A stretch of 64,000 bases of DNA, from positions 620,001 through 684,000 of the forward strand of contig JAKFAO010000004.1 in NCBI GenBank assembly GCA_021527695.1, read 5' to 3'. This DNA comes from Naematelia aurantialba (taxonomy: Eukaryota; Basidiomycota; Tremellomycetes; Tremellales; Naemateliaceae). Of the stretch, positions 23,901 to 36,032 are shown in pieces; the first letter of the stretch is position 1, and each line of letters starts with the position of its first letter. The notes under the pieces were generated by a model. That model made no database searches and was not told the origin of the DNA. It saw nothing but the letters and a program-made list of their open reading frames with translations. The position numbers were made by a program, and so were the translations under genes.

Positions 23901-24434
23901 ATTGCTCGAAACAGCTGACGCGTAGTAGAGGTGGAGCTCAAGGTCAAAGCGGTGATCCAAGTTGCCGGTATCCATACATTGGTCAAGATTGATCCTCACA
24001 ACGAGACTCGCCGGGCGTGGTTCAGACGGGTACGTGCTGCCGTCTACTCTCGTGATTTTTGCCTGTTACTGACTGAGCAGTCCAATCGGATATACGTGCC
24101 CTCGTCGCACCCTGTATTGGAGGACGAAAAGGTCCAAAAGCGTCTAGGGGGACAAGTCTTCACTTCAGGTATGTTTTATCCCTATGCCTGCTTAGATTCA
24201 ATGGCGGCGTCGTCAGTGGCGGCGTCCTTCACTGGGGGCACGGCTCATCGCGGCGTCTCCGAGTCGACATGACTGATAGGCTGTACAGAGCGGGCCAAAG
24301 TGGTCGACGTGCTCAACGATGTGCTTCCGCAGATCCAGAGCTTCGTGGCGTCCAAGATTGAGCCTATGCCAAACTCGATACCCCCGAACCGCCATACGTC
24401 ACTTGAGCCGCCTGCCGCGGCTGTCCTAGCTTGA
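20987..24434 (+). CDS. HDA1: Class II histone deacetylase (Hda1/Clr3 type)
   Basis: Removes acetyl groups from histone lysines as part of the HDA repressor complex. Thirteen exons: 20987-22323, 22366-22518, 22558-22670, 22707-22834, 22877-23066, 23114-23143, 23188-23299, 23349-23523, 23560-23738, 23794-23873, 23929-24029, 24081-24168, 24289-24434; 943 residues. About 245 N-terminal residues are disordered and acidic/Ser/Thr-rich. The deacetylase domain shows the catalytic His pair in [12 protein letters not shown], zinc ligands in [11 protein letters not shown] and [10 protein letters not shown], and the catalytic Tyr in [10 protein letters not shown]. From about residue 690 an Arb2-like domain follows ([30 protein letters not shown]), as in fungal Hda1 and Clr3. 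A TIDLTGD stretch near residue 198 resembles a SUMO-interacting motif. All catalytic residues are present. Confidence 0.96.
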
Positions 24435-24918
24435 TGCTCATTGTGTGAGGTGTGATTTGGGCTTTGCTGGTGGGCTTCGCTTTGCTTGTAGGTGTCTGGC
24501 TGCGTTGTGGTTTGTGTCACCTGTGCATTGTTTGCGCACTGTGCATTGTAGATACCTTGCATCTAGATGTGTTGTTCAGTATCATGCATTGTGCATCGTC
24601 TCGTCTCTGTAATTGTGATATTGTAATCTGGTCGACTTTGGTCGATTGTACATACATACAATATGTCTATGCTTCTGACCCGTCTTGTTCTGTTCCCTCG
24701 TCACGGATCTCCTTGCATGGATTTATGTAATTTACTGATTTGATTTACTGATTATTGATGTCTTGTGTCTATTCCTGTCGTGTGGATGATCGGATCGTTT
24801 CGCAGTTCACTCTGCATGCGCAATGCGCTGTCTTGCACCGATGAACAGCCCTGTCCTGCCTTGCTTGCCTGTCCTGCCTTGCTCGGCCGGTAAAGCGGCA
24901 CGGTGCGCTGGGGCTCGC
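24435..24918. other. Convergent 3' region HDA1/membrane protein
   Basis: 484 bases, T-rich on the + strand with several GTGCATTGT-like words (about 24520-24600), probably the HDA1 3' UTR and terminator. No gene seen. Confidence 0.55.
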
Positions 24919-27634
24919 CTAATGTGCCGTCACGCGAATATGGGGCAAACGACTGGCAGCCTGTCCAGCCTGACCCAGCGTGTCGTCCATCTCCTCGCGC
25001 CCGCAAGAATCAGGATCGTCAAGCTCCCCAAGCAGGCCGAGGTAATACGCGTCAAAGGCCGAGTTATCTGCCCAGATCGATTCGGAGCCGTCCCCTCCAC
25101 CTGGACCGTCATCTTCCCCCTCGTTACCATCGTGATGCGCTTGGTGAGACGGGCGTTGCAAGTCGTCGTCGAGGCCATGGCCAACTGATTGTCCGCCGTA
25201 CAGCGTACCTGGAGGAGCAGAGCCATGAAGATCTCCATGCTGCGTGTGCCACCCATGCTGCCCGTACTGCCATTGCTGCCCATGCTGCCCATGCTGTCCG
25301 TATTGCCCATACTGCCCATGCTGCCCGTACGGCCCATACTGCCCATGCTGTCCATGCTGCCCGTACGGTCCGTACGGCCCGTACCCGTGGTGCTGTAGCG
25401 AGGGCACCTGGTCTTCGCCTCCCCGGAACGCACGCAGTGCACGGCGGAGGTATCCCCCCGTCAAGACGTCGGAGCGGCGCGCCGGTCCACCAGAAACAGT
25501 GGAATGCGATCGCCGCGCAAGCAGTTTTGTGGGGAACGAGCTGGAGCGGGGAACGGCGTGATGTGCCGTCCCCGGCCCTGACACTGGCGTCGAGGACTCG
25601 AATTCCGATCCGGAACCCCACTCGGACTGGGCAGACAGGGAGCGGGAGTGAGAGTGCGCCGGCCCGTCGTGGCAGAGAGGAGTCGTCGCGTCGTCGTGAA
25701 ACAAGACTTTATTCATCCCGTTCTCAGGGCGGGCAGGGGGCGGTGATGCTGGTGGTGAGGGGGCAATGTCATACGATGCGGGCGGCAAATCGTCGGCGTC
25801 GGAGGCGAAGGGCGCGAACGATGCCATTCGGTCATCCTCTTGCATACCGTCGCGCCCTCGCTTGCGGATGGTAGCGTCGTCGCTGACCTCATCGCTGGTG
25901 CTGGCATCATCGCCAAGTTCGTTGCTGGGGTTATGTGAGCACGGCTCGTCGCTTGAGTCACGGGTTTCCGCGTCGTTAACCCACGGCCGAGTCGCCTCCT
26001 GATGCGCAACAGCGCCATGGCCGTGATGATTCCGGAGCAAGAGCTCAAACGCTTTCAGCCTTTCTTCGTTCGCCAACGTGTGCAGCGCCGACACGACTTC
26101 CTGGGTAGGCTGGAGCGACATCGTCCTTGCCACTGCTGTCTTGCTCAGGTTGACATGCTTCACCGTGGTCACTGTCTGGCTCCTCGCTCTGACCTTGGTC
26201 TTCAGTTTCGAGGGCGTCTCGTCCAGCTTGCCTAGTTCAGCATCACCCGCCACGCCCTTCACTCCTCGCGGCGTTTCTGGGAATGCCGAAGACAGCGCGG
26301 ACAGGGTCGAGAGCGTCGTCAAGTCCGACATGGAAGAACGGGCAGATGCCGTGGTGTATGCCGACGAACGGTCAGAGGACGCCGAAGAGCTGGACACGAC
26401 TGATGCGCGGCCAAGGGCCGAGGCGGACTCGCATGACGACGATGGGGAGATGGGTGATGGCTGTGCTTCTTCCTCGATGTCTTCGAGGGTCGAGGCGATC
26501 GAGACACGCACGGGCGCACGGGATGCCATTGCCGTCCCTTGCTCAGCGAGACTCGCAGCGAGGCTCAAGGATCTGCGCCGGCCGGCCCCGACGCTGCTTC
26601 GTTTATGTCGCTCAGCTGCAAGGGCGTGATGGTGGTGCGTCAGATGCAAAGCCCGATCCCCTGGTGCAAACAGCTGATGGTGCAGATTCATAATGGTATC
26701 GGCCGACATTGGGCCTTGCCGAGGCCCGTCCTGGGCAAAGCTGACTCGCTTGTCGGTCGCGGCTGACTGGTAGTGCGGGAACGCGAGACTGCTTGGTCGA
26801 AGGGTGAAGCTCGAGAGTTCCGAATTGCGACGTGGTCTCAGACCTTTCTCGCAAACGTCCTCCCCGGTAGAGGTGGCTTCGGAAGATGCGGACCTCGATC
26901 GCGAGACGGCTACCCCTCCAGATTCCGTATCAACCCTACCAGGGCGGTCTCGCATCGCCCGCCGCCGATACGCCAGTCCCGCCCAAGTCGTCATGCCGAG
27001 CAAAATGAGGCCCAGGACTATGCCAAGTGCGATCCCAGGCCCGACAAAGGACTGCATATGCCCCTCGGGTGGCCGACTAGGCATGTCCGGGACCGGCGCG
27101 GCAGGCTCCGACGAAGACATGACAGGTGACGAAGCGGCGAATGTCGGGCTACCCATCATTGTCGGGCTACCGGTCAGTGTGGGACTGCCGTTTCCCGGAG
27201 CGGGGACAGGCATATCCCGCGACCCAGCGGCGATACCGTCCAACGGCTCGCCGCCCCATCCGCGTGCGGCAATAGCTCGCCGCTTGAGCTGGCGCAGGTG
27301 CTGCGCCGGCGACACATGCGCGAGGGACAGATCGAGGAGTGGCGAGTTCAGTGGACTGGGAATGGAGAGCGGGTTCGTTAGTGGGTCCCGATTGTATCGA
27401 GTGGCAGGGAGAGACGATGATGGGGATTTGATGAAGCCGCCTCGAACTCCCAGAGAACGAGGTCCGTGAGATAATGCTTGAGGCTCGGGTTGTGGGGCGT
27501 GGCCGGGACTGGTACAGATGAGCGCGGCCTCCGGTGTCTGGTATAGCGGCCACTCACTTGTCTTCCGTGAAAGAATCCTCAGAAGGAAAGACGTGGCCCA
27601 AGCCCAAGCCCAGCCCCGTCCGTGCTTTAGACAT
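24919..27634 (-). CDS. Single-span membrane protein with long disordered tail
   Basis: Two exons (27634-27558, 27508-24919) join in frame to 888 residues. The start ATG gives MSKARTGLGLGLGHVFPSED. One transmembrane segment lies near residues 180-205 (GPGIALGIVLGLILLGMTTW) and is followed by the basic stop signal YRRR, so the larger C-terminal part is probably cytosolic. There is no signal peptide. Before the span is a Pro/Ser-rich region with GSPT repeats. After it is a very long low-complexity tail rich in Ser, with clusters such as SSSSASSDRSS, and near the C-terminus a Gly/Gln/His/Tyr repeat (GPYGQHGQ units). I recognise no enzymatic or named domain. The architecture is like fungal wall-stress or bud-site adaptor membrane proteins, but that is only a resemblance. 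Confidence 0.75.
25240..25392. repeat. 9-bp coding repeat (GQH/GQY/GPY units)
   Basis: Tandem nine-base units (CCCATGCTG, CCGTATTGC, CCCGTACGG on the + strand) encode about fifteen GQH, GQY or GPY triplets on the minus strand. The complementary + frames translate as CCPYC runs that mimic a metallothionein; these are an artefact of the repeat. Confidence 0.9.
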
Positions 27635-28214
27635 GTTTGCGATCCAGTCACGAGGGATACCGCAGACAGCTCTCCGACAACAGAGTTACGAAGAAAGACG
27701 AGGCCAGGAATCGATGAGGACCTGTTATCAATGGTTGTGCATTTGTGAGAAGGACGATCAGCGTTGTTCCCTAATCAGCATCCAGCGAACCAGCGCTCTG
27801 TCGTCAGCTTGATGCTGCCTGCCAGCCATGGACAGCATTGTGATCTGGGCCGTCCGGGGCTGGATGTCCGCCAGACGAGTCGGCTTGATGCTTCCCGCTC
27901 GCCCGGGCAGGCAGGCATCAAGATAGGACTATCCACAGCAGAGTAAGCAACGCTCCTACATGCATAGCAATAATGAATAAATTGGACGTTGTCAAGGGAA
28001 GCTGAGTCACCTCTTGTGGACTTTTCCCGCTCGTGCCTGTATGCGTCCCATGCGATGCAATTGGATTTTTTGGAGCATTTAGGGTGTTGGTGATTGGCCA
28101 TTTTTGACTTGCGGACCCGTCTCGACGATAACAGCAGCGAGGACAAGGGGAGTAGTGACAGGGGTGTATATAACATAGTGCACCAACTGTCATCCCTCGA
28201 TTGGCATCGGTGCG
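27635..28214. promoter_or_regulatory. Divergent upstream region, membrane protein/ABC transporter
   Basis: 580 bases between start codons. A TATATA element at 28167-28172 lies about 45 bases before the transporter ATG. No gene is seen in the rest. Confidence 0.55.
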
Positions 28215-31200
28215 ATGCAGGCAGTTCTTTCCACCGACGTTGAAGCGCTGGCAAAGACTAGCAAAAAGTACAAGTGAGTGTTCGTCTCCGGGCCCTTGTC
28301 CCGTCCAGCTTCATGTCTTTCTCTTTTGGCCTCGTGACATCCAGCAAGCTGAAGCACACAGACCGCCTCCCTTGCTCCTGCGTCACACACTGTTCTACCT
28401 GCCCCTCTTTGTCGCTGCATCCATCCTCATCCTACTCCTCACCTTCCTTGTCCCGCGAATCTACCGAGCGGGGCGGAAACTCTTCAAACGCAACCAAGAG
28501 GAATATGAGCCAATTCTCGTCGACGAGGACGAGGTGCCGGTACCTACCGCCCTCCCCATGCCCTCTGGCGGGTTCGTATCGGACCTCAAGGCGCATATTC
28601 GGTCTCTGAAAGAATATGGCTCTGTCCTCTTCTTCCTCGAGATTATCCGGACGCTGTGTCTCGCGACGCTGCTCGGCCTGAGCATCTATGCGGCTATCAA
28701 AGCCGACGGCCCACAGGAAAGGACAAGTGGAGGGTTACTGGAGATCTTGAAGAAGAAAAAGAAGAAGAAGGGAACGAAAGGTCACCACGACAAGTCTACT
28801 CTGGAGGACTACTCGAGCTTGGAGCTTGGCGAGTTTGGTGTAGTCGCGTTTTACGTGAGTTGTTCACACTAGTCACATCTGACAACCAGGCGTACACTCT
28901 GATCTTATCGCTTCTGCTCCTAACTCTGAGGCCGGCAACTCCCGTCCGACGTCAACTCATCGCCCATCTTGATAGCCTGCTCTTCCTGGCATTCTGCGTC
29001 TACGCCTATCGGGATCTGTGGCCGCTCTTGACGTTCTATCTCGAACCTTCCGACATCCACAACGCTATCACCTGGTCCCGCGTTGCCATCCTCACCGTCG
29101 CAGCTGTGCTCGTCCCCCTGATCCGGCCCCGAACATATGTTCCCGTCGACCCAAAGAACCCAACCCCAGTCGATGAAATCAACCCTGAGCAGACTGCCCC
29201 GTGGCTCTTCCACGTGTTTTATGAGTTTATGACACCCTTGGTCTGGAAAGCTTGGAAGACGCCGTCAATGCCATATGATGACCTAGTGAGTCCCCTGCTT
29301 CCTCTTCATCTCCACAATGCTCCAGCTGATCATTGCAGCCTCCTCTGGCCGATTACGATAGGGCTGAACACTTGTACAAGGTGAGTCAAGCCTTCTTGCA
29401 GCCCCGACTGATCTCTACAGCTACACATGCCAAATCTTGACCCCATCAGGCGACGAGAGCAAGGCTTGAAGCCTCGTCACCTGTACTGGTCGTTGCTCTG
29501 GAACCTACGGTACGAGATGGTCATTACTAGTGTGTTCACATATACCTTGGAAAGGGCGTCTGACTGATCACGCAGGTGTAATGTGTGTTATCTCCGCATT
29601 CTCCGAGCTATCTGGGGCCGTCGGCATCAACAAGCTTCTGGAGTGAGTCTCCCGGTCGAGATGAAAACCTCTTCTCATCTTTCAGATATCTTGAGAAGAA
29701 CGGCGAAAACGCTACCCTCCGACCGATCGTGTGGATTGCACTCTTGTTTATTGGTCCCACTGTCGGATCCCTGACCATCCAATATTACATCTTCATCATG
29801 ACTCGTGCTCTCGTTCGGGGCGAGTCCATCCTCACTCAACTACTATTTGACCACGCCCTTCGCCTCAGGATGAAAGATAGTACTCCAGACGAAGAGGTTC
29901 CACCAAGCAACGGAGGTGCAGACAATGCAGCTGCGCCTCTCATCACGGTCGAAGAGATACAGGATGATATTCCAGGCCAACCCAACGCATTGCAAAGTAT
30001 GATCGAGAATGACGTGGCCGCTCAGACAACGGAATCAGACGAAAGCGGGACCGGATGGGGATCGTCCACCGAGGTCGACAGTACCAAGGGATCCAAGAAG
30101 GGTAAGGTCTCCGCGCAGAAAGCTGCCGAGGAGGAGGCACAAAAGGCAAAGGGCCAGGGTTTGGCGGGCAAAATCAACGTGCTCATGGCGGCGGATGTTG
30201 AATCTGTCCTCGAAGGTGGGTATCTTGTATATCCGTGTATAATAGGCCTGTGCGTGTCATTTGCGGAGCTGATCCGTCTCTCAGGGCGTGACGTACCTCT
30301 TGTCCTCGTGTACACGCCTGTCCAGCTCGTGCTCTGCGTCTTTCTTCTTTATCGTATACTTAGCTGGAGTGAGTGTTTTTCAACTCACGAGACTATCGGC
30401 TGATCAGCAGGTGCTATCATCGGGATGCTTACCATGGTGATCACGATGCCCATCCCGGGTCTGATAACCAAAAAGAACGCCGAGTATCAGCAGCAGAGAA
30501 TGTCGGCCGTGAGCCATCATCCCTCTTCAGGTTGCCATCGCTCATCCTTCAGACTGACGATCGAGTGGGCGCCATCACGGAAGCCATTGGAGCTGTAAGT
30601 CAGGCTCGGCAAGGTGAAGATGCCTGCTGATCTCTGCCAGCTTCGCATGGTCAAGATGTTTGGTTGGGAAAGCGGCATCAAGGAGAGGGTCGCATCCAAG
30701 CGGGAAGCGGAACTCGCGTTGATCTGGAAGCGACGATTGATGACACTGTAAGACTATCGTGACTGTCAGGCACTGAATATCACAGCGCCGGAGTCCTCCT
30801 CAACAATATCTTGCCGGTACTGACTATGACTGTCACATTTGCGGTATACACTGTGGTACAGAAGAAGCAGCTCACTGCTGCGACTGGTTCGTCGCTCGTA
30901 GCTCGTTCATCGCGTGGCTGATAGTCTTTAGTATTCACTAGCATGACTGTCTTTGACTTGATCAAGAATCAGATGGGCATGGTCAGTTCCCTTTTTGTTC
31001 CTGGTTTGACAACCACAGTGCTTCTACATGGCCAACGAGTTTGTGACCGCTTGGGTGTCCCTTTGCCGAATCGACAAATTCCTGAAGACCAGCGAGATGA
31101 TCGACGAGTGGACGGAGGGCGAGACGATCAACATCAAATCACCTGAACAGCTCGAGGCAGAGGAACAGGGCTTGATTCGCTTCAAAGATGCGACATTCAC

Positions 31201-34200
31201 TTGGGGTTCTGCCAAGGGTGAAGCGACTCCTGGCTACAGTCTGCGGATCTCAGACTTGACGTTTGCGAAAGGCAAGATCAACCTGATAACTGGCCCTACT
31301 GGTTCCGGAAAGAGCTCTCTGCTCAAGGTATGTTTCGTGACCTTTGTGAACTGATCATCAGGCTCTCGTTGGCGAACTCCATTTTGCACGATCAGATAGC
31401 TCATTCTTCCATTTACCTCGTGAAGGTGGAGTGAGCTATGCAGCGCAAGAGTCATGGTGCATGTCCGACTCGATTAAAGACAATATCCTCTTTGGCGAGC
31501 CGTACGACGATGTCCGATACAAGAAGACTATCCGTGATTGTGGGCTGGAGACTGATCTCAAGCTATTCGAATCGGGCGATGCGACGGAAATCGGAGAGAA
31601 GGGCATTACACTCAGCGGGGGACAGAAGGCGAGAATTACGTTGGCCCGAGCTGTGTATTCCAGGACTTCCATTGTACTGCTAGATGGTGAGCATCGGATC
31701 GTCAGCGGTGCTGATGCCAGACATCTTCTCGGCTCTGGACACACTGACCTCGAGGTGGATTATCGACAACTTGCTCAAGGGAGACTTGATAGCCGATAGG
31801 ACTGTCCTCTTGATTGTTAGTCGTCAACGCCGCGTGTTAGCCAGTGCTCAACTGACGTGCGCAGACCCACCACGTCGGGCTTGCCGCACCCGTCGCAGAC
31901 TTCTTGGTTACCTTGAACGAAGATGGCAGCGTCGCAGCTGCTGGACCGATCGACGAGAACATCATAGCTATCGCCCAGGAAGAGACGGAAGAAGAGATCA
32001 AGGAGACTGCCAATGACTCAAAGGAGGATGCGGCGCCAGCAGAGAAGAAAGACTCGGACAAGGCTGTGACCAAGCTGTTCAAAGCGGAAGAGAAGAGCGA
32101 GGGGCGTATCTCCCGACGAGCCATGTTCAGTTTCTTCAGGTGAGCACCGGACGTAGACGCCTGACATGGGCTGACAATCCAAGTAATTTCGGCGGACCGG
32201 TATTCTGGTTCCTGTACTTTGGGCTGCTTCTCGGTGGTCAGGCGTTTGCAGCGTTCCAGACCTGGTGGCTTGGTCGATGGGCGCGCGCCTTTGACGAGGC
32301 GGAAAACCCACAGCAAGTCTCGATCCCGTATTACCTCGGCTTGTATTTTGTCTGGGTGATTCTCGGACTCTGCATGATGGCCTCTTCGGCTATTCTGTAC
32401 TATGTCGGAGCTATCAAGGCGTCCAGGAGCATCCATCGCAAGTTGGTCGACTCGATCTTCAACGGTTCGTCTTAACTTTCCCTGATGCCCTTTCTCCCGA
32501 CTCTGCCTCCCTGCATCCCCTTCCCTTGTCTCGTTCTTCCGTCCATCGCTTGCCGTGACGCCCGCATTCGTCGCTCATGTCCGCAGCGTACATGCGTTTC
32601 CTGGACGAGACTCCTGTTGGGCGAATCATCAGTCGATTCACAAAGGATATGAAGGCGATCGACGGGACGTTTACAGAAGTAAGCCGTTTCACATCACAGT
32701 GCAGTGGACCAGAAGCTGAGACAGGGCCACTTTAGGTGTTCGCCGAGGTGATGGAGATCACCCTCGCCTTGATAATCAAATTTGTCGTCGTCGTGTCGCT
32801 GGTCCCTCTGTTCTCTGTGCCGTCGATCTGTATCGGGGCACTGGGAGGTGTTCTCGGAGAGCTGTACATCCACGGCCAGCTCAGCGTCAAGGTGGGCTCG
32901 TTGTACAAGGTTTAGCGGGGGCCGGACGAACTAACGAGGCTTTAGCGTGAAATGTCGAATACCAAGAGTCCGCTGTTCTCGCATTTCTCGGCGGCGGTGA
33001 ATGGGATCGTGTCGATCAGGGCGTATGGAGCGCAAGAGTGCGTGTTTGATTCTTGTTCTCTTGTCTTTATCTTCAGTCCAGTCTTCCACTGCCTAGTCAT
33101 CTCTCTCCCGGCCCACTCTTTGCACCTCTTTCAGCATTCCACTCTTGTGCCCCTTCATTGGCCCCAAGTCAGCGCTGATTCTTTGCAGAAAGCTGAGGGC
33201 AGAGGCGCGGAGACGTGCAGATGTGTACACTCGGGCTGGTCGAGCTGTGAGTTTCCCTGGTCGGCTGGACTGATAGCATAGTTCTACAACCTGAATCGTT
33301 GGGTAACGGTCCGCATCGACATGCTTGGCGGTCTGTTTGCGGCATCACTCGCAGCGTTCCTAGTGTACGGACCGCGTCTTGACGCATCGACATCGGGCTT
33401 CGCGCTCAACCAGGCCGTTTCGTTCTCCGGTATGATCCTGTGGTGGGTCCGGATGGTGAATGAAATGGAGGTCCAGGGGAACGCGGTGGAGCGGATCGAG
33501 GATTACCTCATCATCGACCAGGAACCAGCGTACCAAGAGGAGAAGCAGCCGCCGGCTGCCTGGCCGACGAGTGGGAGTATCGTGCTCGATAAGCTGTCGG
33601 CAAAGTATGCCAAGGACGGACCGACGGTGCTGGACAACCTGCAGGTGACGATTGAGAGTGGGCAAAAGATCGGCGTTGTGGGTAGGACAGGTAGCGGCAA
33701 GTCGACATTGGTGAGTCTAGCCTGAGCCTGAGTGAGAACCTGGACCTGAGTGAGATCCTGGACCTGAGTGAGAACCTGGACTTGAGCCTGTGGCTCAAAC
33801 TCCGCCTGGGTTTCTAGGTGTAAGGTGGGGATGAGCGGCTGACAGATCAGGCTTTGGCTTTGCTTCGCATGATCCCTACGACCGGCAGCGTGACCATCGA
33901 CGGAGTCAAGACTGAAGCAATCAACCTCAATGCTCTACGGTCAAACGTGACCATCATCCCGCAAGATCCGATTCTCCTATCAGGATCTCTGCGATTCAAC
34001 CTCGATCCATTTGGGGACCACGACGATGCCGAGCTGAACGACGCGCTGCATTCTTCTGGTCTGGGGCAGGTCCGACACTCTGAATCGGGGACGGCGACGC
34101 CGCAGCGCCTCACGCTAGATTTCCAGATCGCTGCAGGAGGGGGAAATCTGTCTCAGGGGCAGAGGCAGTTGGTCGCTCTGGCTCGTGCGTTGGTGCGGTC

Positions 34201-34573
34201 TAGCAAGGTGTTGATTCTTGACGAGGTGAGTGACACTGTTTGTGTATTTCTCCTTGTCTTGTGACGCTGTGACTTGTCCCTTCTCCCCATGCTCGTCAAT
34301 CGCAACCACACGAGCATGCAGCATGTATGCTGACCATGTTAGGCAACGGCGTCTGTGGACTTTGAGACGGACGCGCTCATCCAAAGATCGATCCGCAACC
34401 TGCCGTCATCTACGACGGTCCTCACCGTCGCACACCGGCTGTCTACAGTCATGGATTACGACAAGATCCTCGTGCTTGGGGCGGGCAAGTTGCTGGAGTT
34501 TGACTCGCCAGAGGTGCTCAAGAGCCGCAAGGACAGCTACTTTGCCAAGCTCGTACAGGCGATGGACGGGTAG
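28215..34573 (+). CDS. ABCC/MRP-family full-length ABC transporter
   Basis: ATP-driven exporter of conjugates or organic anions, probably vacuolar or plasma membrane. Twenty-five exons (first 28215-28273, second 28362-28854, last 34343-34573) sum to 4896 nt, 1631 residues. N-terminal membrane helices resemble MRP TMD0. TMD1 is followed by NBD1 with Walker [10 protein letters not shown], signature LSGGQKARI and Walker B IVLLDD; an Asp stands where the catalytic Glu would be, the usual ABCC degeneracy. An acidic/Lys-rich linker (about 970-1030) and TMD2 follow. NBD2 has Walker [10 protein letters not shown], signature LSQGQRQLV and Walker B ILILDEATASVD with a normal Glu. A large acidic insert (about 425-520) interrupts TMD1. 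Junctions checked by phase: 28890, 29339, 29421, 29576, 29686, 30285, 30411, 30553, 30641, 30786, 30932, 31019, 31362, 31721, 31865, 32184, 32587, 32736, 32946, 33189, 33282, 33851 (exon starts). Substrate cannot be read from sequence; closest in style to yeast Ybt1/Bpt1-type pumps. Confidence 0.95.
33711..33850. repeat. Tandem repeat filling ABC transporter intron 23
   Basis: The 140-bp intron holds about three and a half copies of a 21-bp unit, CCTGAGTGAGAACCTGGAC-like. Each copy contains a GTGAG word identical to a splice donor, so the intron carries several decoy donors next to the true one at 33711. Confidence 0.8.
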
Positions 34574-36032
34574 TGTGTTTGGTGCCGAAAATGCTTTGCC
34601 AAGTTCGTGCAGGCTATGGAGTGATGGTATTGTTTGACTCGAATGAAGAAAAATAGTAGACTTAGATTTGGCAGCAGATGTATCGAATGTCTGTCTGCCT
34701 TGCACCGTCGCGCTGCACCATTGCACTTGTAGCTCCTGCTGCAGCGCCTGCAGGGTGACTGCCGTGTAGTCGACCTCAGCGTGCAGTATATCTGTATGTG
34801 CATGCCCATCCGACCAGCAGCTGCCACACTTGGGACGCTACCGGTGGTCGCTGACCGGTGCATGGCGCTAGTGTCTAAACCATGTTGCGAGAGACTTGAG
34901 ACCCAGGGCATTTGTGAAATTCCACCCGGAACTTTTCCTCGCCGCACTCGATTTTTGTTTAAAATTCTTTTTGTAATCCCCTCCCCTGCCCTCCCTCTGT
35001 TGTCTTTCAGTCTTTTGTAATCACTCGTATAATCCAACGAAGACTTTGATTTTTGATCCCGCTGACGTGCGCCGTGGTGGCGCGCTGGCTTCCCTGGCTT
35101 TCCTGGCTTTGGCTTTGGCTCGTGACCCCCCCCCCCTTGCTAGGCTGTTTTTTCACTCTGCGTCCATCCACCTTTTGCTCGACTCGTCTGTCTCTGAGTC
35201 TCCATCAGCCAACAACCAGCACCCAGCACCCAGTACCCAGCCAGCCAAGTACTGCCTGGTTCATTGGGAATCCCGCCAACCAACGGCCAACGGCCAACAG
35301 CAACCAAGGACCAAGGACCAAGGACCCGTCTTCGACCTGGAACGTTCGCTGTCTCTCCGCGCCTTCGCCCGCCAATCGCTGCCACCGTGCCCTCGCGCCG
35401 CTCATTTGGACCGACCACGCACGGTCTACGACGGTCTAGTGACGGTCTAGTCGCATCCCCTGTGCGCACCACGCCGCCGTACGTGACAGTCAAGGCGCGC
35501 TGAGAGTGGCGCACCCGCGGCCTCGGAGCGATAACGAGCACTTGCGGCAACCATGAACCCACACAAGATGGTGTGTTGCCTCCCTCCCTTCTCCTCCTCC
35601 CCCGCCGTCTTGTGCCCCTACCTTCACTCTGCTCTGGTGCCGCACGGCGTGTACCTGCGTTTCTGCGTTCGCCGCCTCGCAGACACGCCGAGCTGCGGGA
35701 ATACCGATCATGTTCTCGCTTCGTCCTCCGCTGTTTCCGTGTACTTCCTCGGCCAGTCGCTGCCCTACACCCATCCTTACCCTCCCACACCTCACTGCGA
35801 CTCGCACGGCCTCGTGGCTGTCAATGAGTCTACCAATGAGCGCCACTGTCCTGCGGGTCTGCGTGTTGCGCAGTCCACTCCAGCGCACCAGCAAGGACGA
35901 GGAAGGCGTGACGTACTTCCTTTGTCCATCAACGATCCCTTCGCGCTCCTCGTCTTTCCGCCTCTCCACCGTCTCCCCCGTCTGTCCACCTCAGGTCTCA
36001 TTCGGTCTCTGTATGCCTCAGCCGCTGACAGC
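34574..36032. other. Intergenic region before the endosulfine gene
   Basis: 1.46 kb without a supported gene. It contains a T/C-rich segment (about 34955-35020), a run of C at about 35128-35136, and short tandem words (CAGCACC, CCAACGG, CCAAGGA) at about 35215-35330. A CT-rich leader runs up to the ATG at 36033. Open frames here are low-complexity and have no family features. Confidence 0.5.

Noticed and set aside
25244..25561. Cys/Pro/Tyr-rich + strand frame (CCPYC runs) like a metallothionein
   Set aside because: It is the exact antisense of the GQH/GPY repeat of the 888-residue membrane protein. The spacing comes from the 9-bp DNA repeat, and no splice or start context supports it.
30553..30594. 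ABC transporter possibly broken by many in-frame stops in genomic DNA
   Set aside because: All stops fall in introns. The 25 exons join in phase and both nucleotide-binding domains are intact.
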